Assembly: GCF_963676685.1 (NCBI RefSeq)
Contig: NC_092350.1
Coordinates: 1,663,486-1,727,485, forward strand
Origin: Mytilus edulis
Lineage: Eukaryota > Mollusca > Bivalvia > Mytilida > Mytilidae
DNA: 64,000 bases
Direction of reading: 5' to 3'
The notes under the pieces are model-generated. The model ran no database searches and had not been told where the DNA came from. It saw nothing but the letters and a program-made list of their open reading frames with translations. Every line of letters begins with the position of its first letter. Within the stretch, counting starts at the first letter, position 1. The translations under genes were made by a program, and so were the position numbers. Of this stretch, positions 33,433 through 44,287 are shown one piece after another.

Positions 33433-33845
33433 TATGCCCCATTTATGGGCATTATGTTTTCTGGTCTGTGCGCCCGTTCGTCCGTCCGTCAGGTTAAAGT
33501 TTTTGGTCAAGGTAGTTTTTGATGAAGTTGAAGTCCAATCAACTTGAAACTTAGTACACTTGTTGATTATGATATGATCTTTCTAATTTTAAAGCCAAAT
33601 TAGACTTTTGACCCCAAATTCACGGTCCAATGGACATAGAAAATGAAAGTGGAAGTTTCAGGTTAAAGTTTTTGGTCATGGTAGTTTTTGATGAAGTCCA
33701 AACAATTTGAAACTTAGTACACATATTCCCTATGGTATGATCTTTCTAATTTTAATGCCAAATTAGATTTTTACCCAATTTTACGGTCCATTAAACATGT
33801 AAAACGATAGTGCGAGTGGGGCATCCGTGTACTTAGGACACATTT
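33433..33845 (+). mobile_element. Pearl/HINE-like element, GCCCCA family
   Basis: Opens with the hairpin ATGCCCCATTTATGGGCAT, then TTCGTCCGTCCGTC, then two core units starting GGTTAAAGTTTTTGGTCA 170 bp apart (33491 and 33661). Near the end, GTGGGGCAT repeats the stem. See the finding on shared architecture. Confidence 0.7.
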
Positions 33846-34263
33846 TTGTTTCTATCAGCTATCTTCTCATATTTTATCTTGAAAAATCTATTTTGTAATT
33901 TTCTTTCTATCACAAAAAATTGGGTTTTCCATGAACAAATGTATAATCTATACCAAATTTTAAGCTGTAGCTTGTAGAAAAGTTCTATCAATTTTAATTT
34001 AGACCCCCATCTACCTTAACTGAGAAAAAAATGTATCAGCTACAAGTACAAAAATCCCACATGGATTTCAATAGCTCTGGATCACTTTACGTGCTGTACT
34101 GCCTTCGACATTGAGCAAAACTTTTTTGTACTCAATATTATACGCTAAAATGTGATAAAAAGTGTCCTGCATGGACTTGTCAAGTCTATCTTCTGAAATA
34201 AATTGTCTGCTTGTGACTTTTGCTTTCCAATATATAAGTTAATTATATTTATTTTATATCTAG

Positions 34264-34543
34264 AAATGGAGGAAGAGTACCATGTGTGTCACTAGGAAAT
34301 TCTTATTTGGACAACGATGTTACAGGGGAGATAACTGGAATATGCTTTCAAAAAGTTGATGAGGGAAAAGTAAATCCAGTTATAGACACTGATGAGTTTT
34401 TGAAGGTTGATTGGCCCTGTGCTCCAACAAAACCTGCAGTACAACATCTATATTTGGAATTAGATTATCATTCCGTACCATCTCAGAAATGGCAATTATT
34501 TGCAGATGTTATGGCAAACTTGAGAACAGCTTTACTTGTTCAG
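34264..34543 (+). pseudogene. Exon of an unrecognised gene
   Basis: TATCTAG precedes a frame reading NGGRVPCVSLGNSYLDND, VTGEITGICFQKVDEG, VDWPCAPTKPAVQHL and KWQLFADVMANLRTALLVQ, ending at CAG|GTAATT in phase 0. Composition and codon use look like a real exon, but I know no family with this sequence. Upstream exons were not found. Grouped with the exons at 35900 and 47318 because the phases are compatible and the strand is the same; the grouping is inference. Confidence 0.55.
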
Positions 34544-34596
34544 GTAATTGTCATGTATAACACAGTTAAAATGACTTTCACAAAGTATGAGTACAG

Positions 34597-34812
34597 GCAT
34601 CCCCAGGAACATCGTCAGTTAGGAAACTAACTGTAGATGAAGGGGGAAATGAGGCTGATACATCATCAAAAAGGAAAAATACGACTAAGGGAGAAAAAAA
34701 CTTTTCCAAACTGCCAAAAGGAATATTTTGTCGTCAGGGTTTGAAACAGTTGCTCTCATCATCAATAATTTCCCATTTTGAAGAAGTTGAGGTGACAGCA
34801 TTTTTTCATTGA
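34597..34812 (+). pseudogene. Possible further exon of the unrecognised gene
   Basis: After GAGTACAG the frame reads SPGTSSVRKLTVDEGGNEAD, KRKNTTKGEKNFSKLPKGIF and ISHFEEVEVTAFFH, then TGA. Joining it to the previous exon needs a 53-bp intron, or a frameshift if unspliced. It could be an alternative end. Confidence 0.35.
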
Positions 34813-35263
34813 TAAGTAAAGACATTCAAAATCATAGACAATTGATTTCATATCAGGAACAAAGTGAAAGCAATTACTATGAAGACTGATCAAGATCTTA
34901 TGCAAACCAATCAAAGTATTTTCTTCCACCATTGATTCGTGTCTGTACATCAAAAGATTCTGATTTTCATCAAAATGAATTTGTGTATTAAACATTTGTT
35001 AAAACATGATTAAAATTGTCTATATATATAGATAGTTTATGTTTGATCCATTTATTGCATTTAAAAAATCATATTCCTTTCCAAATCTCTTGTCAAAGAT
35101 TGTTTATTTGTAAATTTTTCTAAGCTGCTATTGCATTTAATGCTACCCTAGGATCAGGATCAGGACTTAAGATAATAACTACAGATGTATGCTTGGCTGA
35201 CAGTATAATAATGAGCAAAAAATCCACATTCCATATGCATTAATAGACATATAGTTATATTAT

Positions 35264-35690
35264 ACAAGTATACACCTATTAAAGAAGAGACATAGATTCT
35301 CTTAGGTACAAGACAAGTATATACCTATTAAAGAAGAGACATAGATTGTCTTAGGTACAAGACAAGTATATACCTATTAAAGAAGAGACATAGATTCTCT
35401 TAGGTACAAGACAAGTATATACCTATTAAAGAAGAGACATAGATTATCTTAGGTACAAGACAAGTATATACCTATTAAAGAAGAGACATAGATTGTCTTA
35501 GGTACAAGACAAGTATATACCTATTAAAGAAGAGACATAGGTTCTCTTAGGTACAAGACAAGTATATACCTATTAAAGAAGAGACATAGATTCTCTTAGG
35601 TACAAGACAAGTATATACATATTAAAGAAGAGACATAGATTGTCTAAGGTACAAGACAAGTATATATACCTATTAAAGAAGAGACAGAAG
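35264..35690. repeat. Minisatellite, 49-bp unit, about 9 copies
   Basis: Units of ACAAGTATATACCTATTAAA, GAAGAGACATAGATT and a variable GTCTTAGGTACAAG end. Copies differ by single bases. Confidence 0.93.
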
Positions 35691-35899
35691 ATACCAAGTG
35701 ACATTCAAAACTCATAAATTGAGAGAAACTGAAAATAACATGGCAAAAACGAAAGACAATGAAAAGAAATCTTAAGACTGAGAAGCACAAATTAAACCAA
35801 AAACTGGGGGTGAAATAAGGGGTAAGCAGATCCTGTTTGGTTGTTTCATGCAATAAAAATCATTAAATTTGATGAATAATCTGCCAATATGTATTTTAG

Positions 35900-36052
35900 A
35901 TGACCCCTCAAAATAATGTTGCTCCAAGGACTCTTTATGATGGTTTTCACAAAGATGTGTGACAAGGTGCTGGAAATAATATACCATACTCATCAGCCAC
36001 TTTGCGGAGCAGAATTGCTGATGTACTTCCAGTTGTAAGACAGGCTGGAGAG
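35900..36052 (+). pseudogene. Exon of the unrecognised gene, in-frame TGA
   Basis: GTATTTTAG precedes a 51-codon frame in phase 0 at both ends: MTPQNNVAPRTLYDGFHKDV, TGA at 35960-35962, then QGAGNNIPYSSATLRSRIAD and VLPVVRQAGE before GTAAGG. Sensible sequence on both sides of the stop suggests a CGA-to-TGA transition in an old exon. Confidence 0.55.
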
Positions 36053-36329
36053 GTAAGGCAACTACTTTTGGGAAAAGATGGCTGCCAAAATATCTTGTGG
36101 CCTTTAAGCAAATGTTAAGGGAGTTGGCTTCTCAGTTTCAAACAAAATAATTAACTTTTCATATATAAATACTAGCATATATTGATAGGGGATTAATAAA
36201 GGAACGAAAAGAGCAAAAAAAAAATATTCAGGTCACCGTGCTTGTTTTCTTTCGAGATACATGTATTAGCCATTGAAATTTTGGCGGGAAAATGTTTTCC
36301 CTTGACTTTTCATAGCTTTATCATTGACA

Positions 36330-36850
36330 AGTTTAAGTCCATGGATCAGTGATCAAGGTTAAAGTTGTGTGATTAAGTCTGTTTCTCAGATACTGTAAGC
36401 AGTATGTCAAATATATTTGGTGTATGGAATGATTGTAAGGTGTACATGTCAGTTTGCCAGGTTTCATCTGACCTTGACCTCATTTTTATGGTTCATTGGT
36501 TAATGGCAAGTTTTTGTGTTTTGGTCTGTTTTTCTAATACTATAAGCAATAGTTCAACTATATTTGGTGTACATGGAATGATTGTAAGGTGTACATGTTT
36601 GCCTAGCAGGTGTCATTTGTCCTTGACCTCATTTTTATGGTTCATTGGTCAATGTTTAGTTTTTGTGTTTTGGTGTTTTTTCTTATACTTTAGGCAATAG
36701 GTCAACTATATTTGGTGTATGGAATGACTGTAAGGTGTACATGTCTGTCTGGCAGGTGTCATTTGTCCTTGACTTCATGTTCATGGTTCATTGGTCAATG
36801 GTAAGTTTTTTGTGTATTGGTCTGTTTTTCTAATACTATATCTGCCATAT
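36330..36850 (+). repeat. Tandem core repeats, about 148 bp x3
   Basis: TTTGGTGTATGGAATGA, AAGGTGTACATG, GTCATTTGTCCTTGACCTCA and ATGGTTCATTGGTCAATG recur at 36417, 36561 and 36713. Same family as 61145-61820. Confidence 0.88.
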
Positions 36851-36861
36851 AGTTTTACCCG

Positions 36862-36925
36862 TGTCCGAAATTCCGATATTCCGTAATTCCGTAATTCCGT
36901 AATTCTGAAATTCCATCATTCTGTC
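36862..36925. repeat. Simple repeat, ATTCCGTA
   Basis: Short run of ATTCCGTA/ATTCTGTC units. Confidence 0.7.
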
Positions 36926-36929
36926 ATTC

Positions 36930-37050
36930 CGCAACAAACCATTATACAGAGTTTTTTTCTAAACGCCTTCAGATATTGGACTGGTTTTTGGTATGTGAGT
37001 TTACCATGATGAGTTACAGATCAAGTTCAAGTTTTGTTTTGCTCCACTTT
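36930..37050 (+). repeat. Host repeat flanking the non-LTR element, left side
   Basis: TTTTTTTCTAAACGCCTTCA, GTATGTGAGTTTACCATGAT and GAGTTACAGATCAAGTTCAA. The same sequence lies at 44130-44225 on the far side of the element. Confidence 0.75.
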
Positions 37051-37331
37051 TTCTTCTTCTTCTTCTTACGTAAATCCCTCCAATATTGGAGCACTTGGAA
37101 ATAAATCCAATATAATATTATATTGTTAAAATCACTAAAATATACGGTAGTCGAATAATCCTCCACCAGTAGAATAGTGTATTTACATCCACAAGTGCAA
37201 AAGTTTAAAATTCTGTACACAGGTAATAACGTATTCAAATGTCCATTTAAAATAATTAAAATCTAAGAAACATATTATCTGTAAAATCATAGAATTTAAC
37301 TTGTTTTTATATCACACAGCGATCGACAGAC

Positions 37332-40300
37332 TCACAATAGACTATAAGCATTAAGCCTTCTAACATGCACAGCATAGCAATAATCTCTTGAGATTACTTC
37401 AATTGTTCGAAGAAATTTCTTGTCATTTGGCAATAAGTTTTGCTGAACGAGGCACTGACAGTCAATAATTAGTTGGCATATTATTTGTCTATTAATAAAC
37501 TGACTTTTCCATTTTTCCTGACCAATTTTAGAAAGGTTCTTCAGTATTTGAAATTTTGATTTTCTTATATCATTAAATGTCGAACATCTAGTAAGTACAT
37601 GGAGAAGAGTCTCATCTTCCAATCTGCATATAGGGCAAGTTGGATCCAGCTCAGATTGATAGAATTTCACTTTATGGATCTGTAGAGTATATGTTCCTGT
37701 TGCCATTCGAGCTTTTGTTACTGCCTGTTTAACTTGTTTAACGGAGTTAGTAATGGTATCCCAAATATTATGTGTTTTTCCTATTTCCATAATGTCAAAT
37801 GCTAGTTTATTCAAAGTTGTTTTTAAATTGCAGTCCTCTCTTAATTTTGAAGTCCAATATGAATTGATTGATGTTCTGACAATTTTTTCCAATCTAGTTT
37901 ATTGAAATGGCCGTTCATTATTTCACTGAATGAAGGTAGTTGGTACATAGTGAGTACGTCTTGTATTTTAACAAAGAAGCTAGTTGGTTTATCACTTATA
38001 TGTTGTCTACGAGCTATTTCTTTGATAGACATGTTATCACTCATAGCAATCGAATGTAAGAGACTTAACTGTCTTTTGTGGATTTTTGCGGCAATTGGAA
38101 GAGCGCCAACTAAGAGATATACTGCTGAGGTAGCTGTTCTATTTGGCAAGGATTGGAGGTGTTTTAGTGTGCTTAGATGGAAGCTGCAGAGTGAGACCAT
38201 GTCCTTGTTTTGAATGTGTATAGTTTCAAGTCCATACAATAATCTTGGGATGACATATATTTGGTAAATTTTGACGGAGGTTCTAGGATTTAGTCCATTT
38301 GTTCCATGGACTCCACTTTTAATTAATGAGTATAAAGTTCTCCTAGCCAATGTTATTCTTTCGTCAACATTAATTTTACTGTCATCAGAAGTAGTTCTCT
38401 TCAGACCAAGGTGTGTGGTTTCAGATTTGATATCTATATCATTTTGTCCAAGTTTAAGACTGTCTAAATTATTATGGAAGTTCTCTGATTTTTGCTTAGT
38501 AATATTCTTGATAATGGTATTACTCTTTACAGGATGTATTTGAAATCTATGGTCTCCAGCATATGTATACACGGTGTCCAACATTTCTTGCATTTCTGTA
38601 TGATCATATGAGAGTAAGACGATATCGTCAACACATGTAGGGCATCCTGCATAGGTGTTCCCAATCGAGATACCAATTCCATGTTTTTCTAGATTGCATA
38701 GTAGTTCATTAATATATTGTTTATAGAGATGTGTTGACAATACTCCTCCTTGTCTTACGCCCTGTTCAATCCGAAAGCTAAAGCTTTGATCTCCTTGCCA
38801 TTTCACAGTAGATGTTATATCCTCATATAGATCTTCGATTATGTCCCAGAACTGAATATCCATGCCAAGAAAATACATTTTGTCCAATAATATTTGATGG
38901 TTAACAACATCGAATGCTTTTTGGCTATCAAGAGTCGAAATAAAAAGTAATTTACTCTTTCCTGAAATTTCAGAGCACACTTCAGATACAATAAGTGAGG
39001 CCATATTTGGGGAGAGCCCTTCAGTAAATCCAAACTGCATATTAGATTGATTCATTTTGCGTATTTTAGCTTTTTCTATAAGTACATATTCAAAAACTTT
39101 GCCATGGATAGACGTGACAATGATGCCTCTGTAGTTTTCTGTATACATTGCATTTTTTCCTTTCTTCAGGACAGGTGTAATTACTCCAGTTTTAAAAGAC
39201 TTTGCTACTTTGCCTTCTTCCAGTATTTGTTTAAAAATGGTTTGGTAAGCAATTAGTGCTTCATCTCCAGTATGTTTTATATGTTCTGCTCTTATCCCAT
39301 ATTCATCTGCTGTCTTGCCATTTTTGAGTTTTAGTATAGCTGTCTTTATTTCATCCTTGGATACATCAATTTTCCTTTTTCTTTCTGACTTTGAGACTTT
39401 CTTGATAATATCATATCTTCTTTGGCTATTTTGCATTAATTGATCATTAAATTCTGGTTGGTTTTGTGGGGTGGCTAGTTCCTTAAAATATTCAGCAAAG
39501 ATTTGTCTTTGTTCATTTGAGGTTGAAGCTGTTTGTTCCTTTTTCATAATATATTCAGGTACAGAGGATTTTACCGTTGACTGATTTCGTTTTAATAGCT
39601 GAAAGAAGGCTTTGTCATTCGGGTCATGCTCTAGTTTGTCAAAAGACTGTTGTCTTTCAATGGCAATTTCTTTTCTCTGTTGTTGTCTAAGTATACGCTT
39701 TGCTTCTTTCTTGGCAAGAAATAGCTTGTGATTGTTTCTTGGACGTCCTGCCAAATCCCATTCTCTATGTTTGTTTTTGCTTTTTCTTATCATCTTCAGA
39801 ATAGTTGGAGATGCTTTTCTTTTGAATCCATTAAGTCTAATGAGCTTTTTTGGTACGACAGATTCAGCTGTTTTATGTAGAATTAAGGTAAGATCTTGCA
39901 GTTTCTCATCGACAGAATAATTGTACCAGTTGATTTGTGAGATTGCTAGTAGGTCTTTAAACGTTGATTGATATCGTTTTTTATCTACTTTGTCCCATAG
40001 CAGCTTGTATGAAGTTGTATTTTTCCTTTTCCTATTTTGCTGTTTAGCATCAAGTACCTTTGTTGTTATGGCTTTTACTGGCAGATGTGTAGAGGAATTT
40101 ATAGGACTTTGCTGGATTACTATTGTTGTTTCAAGAATGTCATTGTTTGAAGTAATATAATCGATTTGAGACGAAGATCTGCCATCATTATGATAAAAAG
40201 TTTGATTGCTTTTCATGTCAGGGTGGATAATCATGTTGTTTGTCTTTATAAACTTTTTAAATTTTGCATCATGGCTGTTATTCCTAAAATTTAGATATGT

Positions 40301-41032
40301 ACCATTCATATCTCCACAGACTAGTACTGAATGAGTGTCTTCATATTTGTCTACTATTGATATCTAGGTGTTCTTGATATTCAAAATCTGAGTTTGCCTT
40401 TTTAGTTGGCATGTAGGCATTTACTAAGCATATGGGTTTGTTGTTTGATAAAATTTCAACGGCAATTATTCTATTATTTCCATCATCTAGTTTTTTAACA
40501 AAGGGGCTCCATTCTTTTGGCCATAAAATCGAAACTCCACCACGACCTCTTGGAATTTGAAAATTGGTTATTTGGTCTTTAAAGTCATGACATCTTGTAA
40601 AATGTTCCATTTGTGGTACTGCTTTGTCAATAAAGTCTTGTTCAAATGTCCAGAGCCAGTGTTCCTGTATACATAAGAAATTGTGTTGCTTTAATAGTTC
40701 TTTCAAGTATTCCAAATTTGATTTAATGCCCTCAATGTTGAATGTTGTGACGCCTATAATCTGTGGACTGTTTCGAGCAGTATTGTGTCCTGATTTGGTG
40801 GAACTTTTTTGAGGCTTGGGGTGGTTAAAAAAGAGTTTGATATTTGGTGCTTATTATTAGCTTGCTTTGTCTCTAGGTGCTTTATAGCGCTTCTCAGATC
40901 GTTGGATTTGTTGGTCCCAGCATTTCTATTGGGTTGTACATGTATGCTTTTCATATCTTGCCATTTTGTTTCATTGACATGAGTTATATTAGTTGGTCCA
41001 TGTGCTGTAGCGTACTTGGCACTTTGTGTCAT
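37332..41032 (-). pseudogene. ORF2: endonuclease, reverse transcriptase, Cys/His C-terminus
   Basis: Pieces in order from the 5' end: 41032-40754, 40715-40341, 40309-37841 and 37892-37332, joined by frameshifts near 40770, 40350 and 37870. Seen: SPQIIGVTTFNIEGIKSNLE (start of an APE-type endonuclease), LCIQEHW, CLVNAYMPT, CGDMNGTY and SSSQIDYI; RT motifs NYRGIIVTS, FISTLDSQKAFDVV, QGVRQGGVLSTHLY and CVDDIVLLS (VDD instead of YADD, about 38620); then a C-terminal CPICRLEDETLLHVLTRC. The last motif resembles the Cys/His region of I/R1-type elements, but I do not assign a clade. ORF2 opens at an ATG overlapping the ORF1 stop (ATGA, 41029-41032), which points to termination-reinitiation. The intact enzyme would nick DNA and prime reverse transcription there. 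Confidence 0.85.
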
Positions 41033-43442
41033 TCCTGTCTGGTCTCTTTGGTTTCCTGAGAGTAATACTTTATATTTGTATTTGGTTCATCTGGTATTGG
41101 CTGAACGTTATGTTGGGCTTCATATTGTGGTGGGCTCGAAACATAACCTGGTTGAATAGGAGTATTTTGACCTTGAGGTTGTTGGTGGCTTTGTTGTATC
41201 GATGTTGACATTCTAGATAGCTGAGAGTAGGATGGAGGTGGTTGCGCTATTATATTGCTTTGAGTATATACTGGCTGAGGGTTGTTAATACTGGCAACAT
41301 AATTTGCATCTGGCTGGTTTTGGTAGTACAGCTGATTTGTACGAGCATGATGAGGTATTTCTTGATTATACTGATGTTGATAATGCTGGTTAGAATAAGA
41401 AGGTATGTTTGTTGGTAGACCTTGGTTGACAGCATGATTTGGATTCATGAAACTGTGCCCATGTACTTCTTGGTTGAGATGTGGATTTGTTTGAATGAAG
41501 GGCTGGTTTTGTGTTTCAGGCCTAGTTGTATTTGGTTGAGCAGTGTATCCATCTACATTTGATAAAGTCTGCCTAACACACATGCTTTGTTGTAGCTGCA
41601 TAGCCATTTGTGTAGTTAGAGCCGTGTTTATGCACATGTGCTGAGTAAGTTGTTGTTCTAGGGCTTTCACATTATTCATTACGCTCTGTAATTGACAGCT
41701 ATAATGGTTATTGTTATGACTGTTTGTATTCATCCCATTATAAAGTGGTTGGCAGTTACAGTAATTATTATTTGTTTGACTAGTATTTGGAGTTGATTGG
41801 TGTCTTTGTTCTAGTTGAGAAAGTCTCGACTCCATGACTTGAATAGTTTTGTCTCTATCTTGAAGTTTTCTCTCTAGTTCCAGTATATAACTTCTTTGGA
41901 GATTATCTATCATGCTTGATTTTAGCTTTTGTTCATTTCCCATAACTCTCTTTGTGACTTTTGTGTCTTTGGATGTCCTGTTAGATTTAGCTGAATTATC
42001 ATCAGTATGTATATAAATAATCTCATGGTCTGTCTCGATTGGCTTTTGAATTTGATCTACTTGCTCGCTAGCATTTGACTGGCACTTCTTCTGTGGTTTC
42101 GCCTTTTGTGATGTTCTGTTTGTTTGTTCCATGTCAGGCTCTGATGATTGCAATTGTTGATCTTCAGATATAGATACTCCAGTATAGCTCGGATAAGCCC
42201 GTGCTGACTGGGAATCTAAATCTTGTTTTTGCTGCATCATATTTTCTTCCTGATTGACATTATTGAATGGGATCTTCAGTTGAGTTTGTTGTTCTTCAGA
42301 TATAGATACTCCAGTATAGCTCGGATAAGCCCGTGCTGACTGGAAATCTAAATCTTGTTTTGGCTGGATCATATTTTCTTCCTGATTGGCATTATTAAGT
42401 GGAATCTTCAATTGAGTTTGATGACTTGTATCGAGTTCCCAGTATAGCTCGGAAAAACCCGTGCTGACTGGTAATCTACCTCTGGCTTTGACGAAAAGTC
42501 AGTTATTTTAGAAGGCTCGTGTCCAAATTCCTCGTCTTGAGAGTTGCAGGATGTATTTGAGTTGTACAACTGATTATCTATGCATGCCATACAGATGTAG
42601 GGAAGACTTTCTTGTAGCTTATTTACATCCGTTCTTGTCAGACCAATGCAACTAAAGTGATACCATTCATTGCACTCTTCGCAGGCAATAGTGTCTAATC
42701 TCGCTGAGTGTTGACATATGGGACATGTTTACTCCTCATTCGGTAGTGATGATTTATCAGTTGATTTGTGGTATGTAATACATTGCATTTCATAGTTAGC
42801 GGAATCATTTGTTTTAGAAGTTCCAATGTTTGCATGACACTGTTGATTGTTTATATGTATGTTGTTAATTGAGTTTTGTACTTTTAAATTCAATGTATCA
42901 AGCCTGTCATGATGGTTTTGTATCTCTTCTTCAATTTTTGGAAGAATGTGATCATTGAAAAGATCCAGTTTAGATCCGTTCACTAGCATTGATGAGCTTG
43001 TATGATAACAGTTGATTGTAAACTTGACTTGACTGCCAGTTTTACCTGATTTTAGTTGGTTAAGGACTCGAAACCTAATTTCAACTTCTGAGCCACCTTT
43101 GTCGAGAACCTTTTTTTTACTAAATGTTAGACCTTCCTCGTCTGTGTAGTTTTGAAGCAATGTTGGTAAGCTCTTTTTAATTAACTCATAAGCAGATGTA
43201 CTTAGAAAAATTCTCATATTGTTTCTTGGTTTTACTTCTACACGTATATGTTCAGATGTGCAGCTATTCAGTTTCTTTTCTATTGCTTTGTCCATGTTCA
43301 GCTCATATGGTTTTGTGTGAAGTTGTTCTATGTTATTGCTTTTCTGTGGACTTATGCTAATTCTTGAGAGGTTTGTTCTCGAGTTTCGTTGACTTTTTCT
43401 CAGTGGTCTAGCATTGTCATTTTGAACTGCTGAATTTTCCAT
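41029..43442 (-). pseudogene. ORF1 with PHD finger, internal repeats and coiled coil
   Basis: The N-terminal part (43442-42729) begins MENSAVQNDNARPLRKSQRN and contains an unassigned domain around RIFLSTSAYELIKKSLPTLL. A TAA at 42729 is followed in the same frame by TCPICQHSARLDTIACEECN, EWYHFSCIGL and YICMAC, a Cys4-His-Cys3 PHD finger (about 42590-42725). Then come repeats of the type QSARVFPSYTG / QSARAYPSYTG (three, about 126 bp apart), a frameshift near 42410, a coiled coil around LELERKLQDRDKTIQVMESR and a Gln/Asn/Tyr-rich tail ending at TGA 41029. ORF1 proteins of this kind bind element RNA; a PHD finger could read histone tails at the target. The stop and frameshift make it inactive. 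Confidence 0.82.
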
Positions 43443-44070
43443 ATTTTATTTTCAGTTATTGATTTAATGAGTTATATTGTTCACTGTAGTGCAGAACCAT
43501 ATGATTATAAGATTATAGATGGACAGGCTAAGTGCAATGTTGAGTTATATAAGCAGATATATATCGAAGCAAGCAAATGGTAGTGTCTATAGTCTATTGT
43601 TCCAAGTACCAAGCATCTAAGTTCTACAGAATATATAAGCAAATTGTCTTTTGAGTTGGACGACCACTGTGTGATATTAGTGACTAATGTTCAAGGGTGA
43701 CGGATTTTCTTTAATATATTGTTTTTAAAATTCGGTAAAATATGTTAAAATGTTTATCAAGGTTTTAAGAACAGTTTTAAAACACTAAAACGGATATATC
43801 CCAATTATAAAAATCTAAAAGAGGTGATGTTAAAAGTTTAAAGGCGGCCTCGTGAAAAAATGGCGTCTTTTTCTTGTCACTTTCAGTTCTTTAAATCTTG
43901 TATTTAAGTTCTCCTTTGTTAAAAGTTAATGCTCGAGATTAAAATGGGTTTGTGTATTGTCAGACCACTTAGAAAACACAATAATGCTGTCAGTAAAAGA
44001 TAAAAATTCGCTTCAGTTTCTCTCTGTTCACACACACGTCTTCACTCTTCCACCACACACTAATTTTTGA

Positions 44071-44287
44071 CGTAATTACGGGCTTTGGACTTTAATAAAT
44101 AGTTGAAAATCACAGGTATACAGATTTTTTTTTTCTAAACGCCTACAGATATTGGTCTGATTTTCAGTATGTGAGTTAACCATGATGAGTTACAGACCAA
44201 GTTAAAGTTTTGTTCTGCTTGGCTAAATTATGCCAAAATTGGGGGCTATGGACTTTGATAAATTGTTGAAAATCACAGTTATACAGA
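44071..44287 (+). repeat. Host repeat flanking the non-LTR element, right side
   Basis: GTATGTGAGTTAACCATGAT and GAGTTACAGACCAAGTTAAA match 36985-37035. TTGAAAATCACAG.TATACAG occurs twice (44104 and 44269), so this copy is tandem. Confidence 0.75.

Larger units (their letters stand above)
37051..43950 (-). mobile_element. Nearly full-length, decayed non-LTR retrotransposon with PHD-finger ORF1
   Basis: Minus-strand element: 5' leader (about 43443-43950, limit uncertain), ORF1 (43442-41029), ORF2 (41032-37332) and a 3' UTR ending in a (GAA)5-like tail at about 37052-37070. Frameshifts and a stop break both ORFs, so it is inactive. It lies in the large putative intron of the unrecognised gene, antisense to it. 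Confidence 0.85.

Noticed and set aside
35960..35962. TGA as selenocysteine codon
   Set aside because: A second, different stop (TAG) interrupts the same putative gene and no SECIS-like element was identified, so disablement is simpler.
37902..39920. Several plus-strand frames
   Set aside because: They are complements of the minus-strand retrotransposon ORF2, which has clear RT motifs.
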